From RGIG4708 sp045633845 (GTDB lineage Bacteria; Bacillota; Clostridia; UMGS1810): DNA of 16,240 bases. Below are positions 13,361 to 16,240 of the stretch, piece by piece. Location: NCBI GenBank assembly GCA_045633845.1, contig JAZQZC010000006.1:1-16240 (forward strand), read 5' to 3'. The translations under genes were made by a program, and so were the position numbers. Positions within the stretch are counted from its first letter, which is position 1. Each line of letters starts with the position of its first letter. The notes beneath the pieces are model-generated. The model was not told where the DNA came from, ran no database searches, and saw nothing but the letters and a program-made list of their open reading frames with translations.

Positions 13361-14839
13361 CTACAGTATAATACAAATCAATCCACCGCTGCCCTCATTA
13401 ATAATTTTTTGCAATGTCTCCTGCAGCTTGTATTGCGCATCTCCGCTCATTTTGTACAGCTTGTTGTGCAAGCCATCATTAACAAGCTCGTGCAGCGATT
13501 TGCCAAATATATTTGATTCCCATATTTTGGTGGGGTTTTCTTCAAACTCGTTAAGCAGGTCATGCATAAGAGCCTCCGATTGTTTTTCGGTGCCTACAAT
13601 AGGCGATACCACAGTTTCAATATCTGCACGTATCATATGTATGCTCGGCGCACTTGCCTTTAGCTTAACGCCAAAGTGTCCGCCCTGTTTTACTATTTCG
13701 GGCTCTGCAAGCTCAAGCTCCTCAACCGATGGCCCTACAATTCCGTATCCTGTTTCTCTCACCTGCCTGAGTGCATATTCAACCTTTTCGTACTCGCTCT
13801 TTATATCTGCAAGCTCGCTCATAAGCTTCATCAGCGTGTCTTTGCCATTAATTTCAAATCCTGATTTTTCGCCCAGAATTTCGTAAAAAAGCTCATCCTC
13901 TGTGGTAACCTCAATGTGCACAGTTCCCTCGCCGAGATTTATTTCCTTAAGCTGTACACTCTGAATATTTTCGCAGCTGTTAAGGGTCTCCACAACGTTT
14001 TTGTAATCGCTTATTTTTTGTATGGATTTTATGGATGACAGTATGTTGTCATACACTGTTTTTTTTAGCCTGTGGTCATTTTCAAGTACCTCAACCCAAT
14101 CGGGTACATTAATTGATATTTCTTTTAGCGGAAACTCAAAAAGCACGCTCTCGATTATAGCATTAATGTCACCCACATCAAGCCTTGCACAGTTTACACT
14201 CATAACAGATACCTTGTGGGTCTGCTCTATTTCTTTTTTAATTCTTTTTGCATTTTCGCTGCTTGGGTCGGCACAGTTGAGCACAACAATAAACGGCTTG
14301 TTAATTTTTTTAAGCTCATTTATTGCTCTTGACTCTGCCTCCACATAATCACTTCGCGGTATATCTGTAACCGAGCCATCTGTTGTTACAACTATGCCTA
14401 TGTTTGAGTGCTCACAAATTACTTTTTTTGTGCCTATTTCTGCCGCCTCGGCAAAAGGGATTTCTTCTTCTGACCATGGTGTTTTAACCATTCGAGGCAT
14501 ATCCTCTTCAATGTGGCCGAGTGCCGAATTAACTATGTAGCCCACACAGTCTATCATACGCACATTAAAGCTTGCATTGTCCATAAGGCTTATTTTTACT
14601 GCTTCGTTGGGGATAAATTTTGGCTCTGTTGTCATAATTGTTTTGCCTGCGCTGCTCTGTGGCAGCTCATCACGTGCCCGCTCTCTTTTGTATGCGTTGG
14701 GTATATTGGGTATAACCAGGTTATCCATAAATTTTTTGATAAAAGTCGATTTGCCTGTCCTAACCGGCCCTACAACACCTATATACACATCTCCGCCGGA
14801 GCGCTTTTCAATATCATTGTAAATATTGTATTGTGTCAT
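13361..14839 (-). CDS. spoIVA: stage IV sporulation protein A, spore-coat basement ATPase
   Basis: Predicted 492 aa. The ATG at 14837-14839 follows GGAGGAG (14845-14851); a longer frame runs upstream through repeat B and is discarded. SpoIVA polymerises on the outer forespore membrane using ATP hydrolysis and forms the platform for the coat and cortex. The ATPase motifs match the B. subtilis positions: Walker A GPVRTGKST with K30, the threonines T70 and T71 in IMTTEPKF, and Walker B-like D97 in MIDCVGY. The middle domain and the conserved C-terminus GGLICIIL, needed for membrane localisation through SpoVM in B. subtilis, are intact. The gene is flanked by repeats A and B. Expression by sporulation sigma factor SigE is expected from the family. 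Its presence shows the organism is an endospore former or recently descended from one. Confidence 0.97.
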   Translation of the reverse strand: MTQYNIYNDIEKRSGGDVYIGVVGPVRTGKSTFIKKFMDNLVIPNIPNAYKRERARDELPQSSAGKTIMTTEPKFIPNEAVKISLMDNASFNVRMIDCVGYIVNSALGHIEEDMPRMVKTPWSEEEIPFAEAAEIGTKKVICEHSNIGIVVTTDGSVTDIPRSDYVEAESRAINELKKINKPFIVVLNCADPSSENAKRIKKEIEQTHKVSVMSVNCARLDVGDINAIIESVLFEFPLKEISINVPDWVEVLENDHRLKKTVYDNILSSIKSIQKISDYKNVVETLNSCENIQSVQLKEINLGEGTVHIEVTTEDELFYEILGEKSGFEINGKDTLMKLMSELADIKSEYEKVEYALRQVRETGYGIVGPSVEELELAEPEIVKQGGHFGVKLKASAPSIHMIRADIETVVSPIVGTEKQSEALMHDLLNEFEENPTKIWESNIFGKSLHELVNDGLHNKLYKMSGDAQYKLQETLQKIINEGSGGLICIIL

Positions 14840-14870
14840 TTTTACTCCTCCATACATTTGTGTTTTGTAC

Positions 14871-14900
14871 ATTAATATGAGGGGTTGTTTTAATTTATGA
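14871..14900 (-). promoter_or_regulatory. possible SigE-type promoter of spoIVA
   Basis: On the minus strand TCATAAA (plus 14894-14900), a 14-bp spacer and CATATTAAT (plus 14871-14879) loosely resemble the SigE consensus. The match is partial and was looked for because spoIVA belongs to the SigE regulon in B. subtilis. Confidence 0.25.
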
Positions 14901-14944
14901 TAAAATATGCGGTTGATGAATAATATATTTTGTGATATAATTAA

Positions 14945-15197
14945 GGGTGACAGTGGGCGTTCGCATGACAACGGGGACATTCGGTGACAGTGGGGAAGTT
15001 CCTATGCAAAAGGTGCGGCCCCATCTGTCACCGCTTAACCTTTGCCGTTTGTTCGCTTGGGCAACGAGGACACACCTCTTGCGAGGAATGTCCCCGTTGT
15101 CATGCGCTTGACAAACGTAAAATTGAATGTTTCAACAAATGGGGACGCACGTGCGAGCACGAACATCCCCATTTGTCAAAACATCCCCACTGTCACC
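14945..15197. repeat. composite palindromic repeat B (between spoIVA and pgeF)
   Basis: Nested inverted repeats. The outer ends are GGTGACAGTGGG (14946-14957) and its complement (15186-15197). Next, GTTCGCATGACAACGG at the start of 14959-14982 mirrors 15086-15106 (21 bp exact). Inside is the 48-bp hairpin unit 14984-15031. The right arm 15065-15104 is identical over 40 bp to A and C. It occupies most of the gap between two divergent genes. No clear promoter for pgeF is visible in it or after it. Confidence 0.88.
15135..15176. repeat. hairpin at the right end of repeat B
   Basis: ACAAATGGGGA (15135-15145) and TCCCCATTTGT (15166-15176) form a perfect 11-bp stem around a GC-rich interior with CGTGC/GCACG. 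Its AAATGGGGACG also occurs at the left end of the RAYT unit (3733-3743). This segment is absent from repeat A. Confidence 0.8.
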
Positions 15198-15250
15198 TAT
15201 CAGAAAAAATGACAAATAACAGACAAAAAGTCTGACGAAAGGAAATCAAA

Positions 15251-16072
15251 ATGTTTAAATCCGATGTTTTAAATATTCACCAAAATGGTGATGTTGTATA
15301 TTTGTCTTTTAAAATTTTTGACAATATTGATTTTGTAAAAAACGCTGTTTCCACAAGATACGGTGGCGTGTCAACCGATGGCGCATATGCCTCTATGAAC
15401 CTTGGCACCTCTACAAATGACGATTGGAGCAACGTTGTACAAAATTACAAAATCTTTTGTAATGCTGCAGGGTTTGATTTGCAAAAAATAGTGCTTGCAA
15501 AACAAACACACTCTGCAAATATATTAATAGCAGACAGCACCCACGCAGGCTGCGGTGTGCTCAGAGAGCGTTTTTACAATGATATAGACGCACTTATAAC
15601 AAATGAGCCCGGGCTGCCTCTTGTAATACACACTGCCGATTGCGTGCCGGTGGTTTTTGCCGATGTCAAAAACAAAGCCATAGGCAATGCTCATTGCGGA
15701 TGGCGCGGCACATATGCATCACTTGCTGCCAAAACTCTTGATGCAATGAATTTAAACTACGGCACAAACCCAAAAAATGTGCTTGTATCAATAGGGCCTT
15801 GCATATGTGTTGATTGCTACGAGGTGTCAAAGCAGCTGTACGATGATTTTATGGCTGAGTTTGGATATAATGAATATATATTGCAAAGGCAAGGCAAATA
15901 CTATCTCAATTTGCCTATGATAAACAGGAAGAATCTTATAGATGCAGGTGTGCCCGAGCAAAACATAGCAGTTGCCGATATCTGCACCTGTTGCGAGTGT
16001 GAGCATTTGTATTCACACAGAGGTCTTGGACCAAAACGCGGCATTTTTTCAAATATAATAAGTATTGTATAA
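15251..16072 (+). CDS. pgeF: PgeF/YfiH family laccase-domain protein (peptidoglycan editing factor)
   Basis: Predicted 273 aa; AAAGGA (15238-15243) lies 7 nt before the ATG. The family motifs are all present: VSTRYGGVS (33-41), KQTHSANI with H87, HTADCVPV with C131, and NAHCGWRGT with H148; these His-Cys-His residues bind a metal. GPCICVDCYEV and the C-terminal SHRGLGPKRGIF follow, the last differing from the common SYRRD form. In E. coli PgeF removes wrongly incorporated L-Ser from UDP-MurNAc precursors; related proteins have purine nucleoside phosphorylase or phenol oxidase activity, so the substrate here is uncertain. It is cytoplasmic with no signal peptide. In many Firmicutes this gene sits near division or sporulation genes; here it is divergent from spoIVA and bounded by repeats B and C. 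Confidence 0.93.
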   Translation: MFKSDVLNIHQNGDVVYLSFKIFDNIDFVKNAVSTRYGGVSTDGAYASMNLGTSTNDDWSNVVQNYKIFCNAAGFDLQKIVLAKQTHSANILIADSTHAGCGVLRERFYNDIDALITNEPGLPLVIHTADCVPVVFADVKNKAIGNAHCGWRGTYASLAAKTLDAMNLNYGTNPKNVLVSIGPCICVDCYEVSKQLYDDFMAEFGYNEYILQRQGKYYLNLPMINRKNLIDAGVPEQNIAVADICTCCECEHLYSHRGLGPKRGIFSNIISIV

Positions 16073-16082
16073 AAAGCCTTAA

Positions 16083-16240
16083 GTGACAGTGGACGTTCGC
16101 ATGACAACGGGGACATTCGGTGACAGTGGGGATGTTCCTTTGCAAAAGGTGCGTCCCCATCTGTCACTTGTTAATTTTTCTCTTTTGTTCGCACAACAAG
16201 CGAGGACACACCTCTTGCGAGGAATGTCCCCGTTGTCATG
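16083..16240. repeat. composite palindromic repeat C (cut by the window edge)
   Basis: Begins 10 bp after the pgeF stop with GTGACAGTGGACGTTCGCAT, in the same order as repeat B: left arm (16095-16118), the 48-bp hairpin unit (16120-16167), a spacer, then the right arm 16201-16240, identical over 40 bp to A and B. The right end lies beyond the window. Confidence 0.88.

Noticed and set aside
13155..13886. 243-aa plus-strand open frame
   Set aside because: It runs through composite repeat A and then antisense to spoIVA; no ribosome binding site and no recognisable protein pattern.
14840..14980. Longer N-terminus for SpoIVA
   Set aside because: The extension translates repeat B; the ATG at 14839 has a strong ribosome binding site and gives the expected 492 aa with K30 at the Walker A lysine.

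Overview
The window looks like a chromosomal segment from a low-GC, Gram-positive, endospore-forming member of the Clostridia, possibly a gut lineage. The basis is a full-length spoIVA (492 aa, the same length as the Bacillus subtilis protein), two S-layer-homology (SLH) proteins with Sec signal peptides, strong AGGAGG-type ribosome binding sites, and promoters that nearly all read TTGNNN, 17 bp, TGNTATAAT. Genus or species cannot be assigned from what is visible.

Layout. (1) 1-210, minus strand: the 5' end of a Rossmann-fold gene, followed by a 474-bp divergent regulatory region. (2) 685-3615: a very acidic, probably abundant SLH surface protein with its own promoter and terminator. (3) 3708-4696: a compact REP-associated Y1 tyrosine transposase (RAYT) unit framed by five copies of a GGGGACGGTCC motif. 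(4) 4714-5730: an unrecognised 338-aa protein. (5) 5721-9739: a peptide export or modification-like locus: PqqD-like protein, S24/S26 (signal-peptidase-like) protease, ABC exporter, then from a second strong promoter a secreted 319-aa protein and two paralogous peptides of about 60 aa. (6) 9894-12519: an HprK-like P-loop kinase followed 15 bp later by an SLH protein. (7) 12796-13068: the nucleoid protein HU. (8) 13361-14839, minus: spoIVA; 15251-16072: pgeF. Three related composite palindromic repeats lie around the genes in (8).

Most interesting part. Segments 5 and 6 together look like a small-peptide (RiPP-like) system. PqqD-type leader binding, a Ser/His leader or signal peptidase, an ABC exporter and an HprK-like kinase are a set known from lasso-peptide and other RiPP loci. 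Here, however, the lasso protease (B2) and cyclase (C) are absent, no radical SAM enzyme is present, and the two candidate precursors are conserved at both ends instead of having a variable core. My working model is that the peptides are bound through their N-terminal Y-x-K-P segment, possibly phosphorylated, cleaved and exported to a cell surface that also carries the SLH proteins. The gene content is read from the sequence; the pathway is inference.

The second theme is repeats. The RAYT carries its promoter inside a duplicated 56-bp end repeat, and its stop codon lies inside the right inverted repeat. The three larger composite repeats downstream share the GGGGAC core and an 11-bp segment with the RAYT ends, so they may be related non-autonomous elements.
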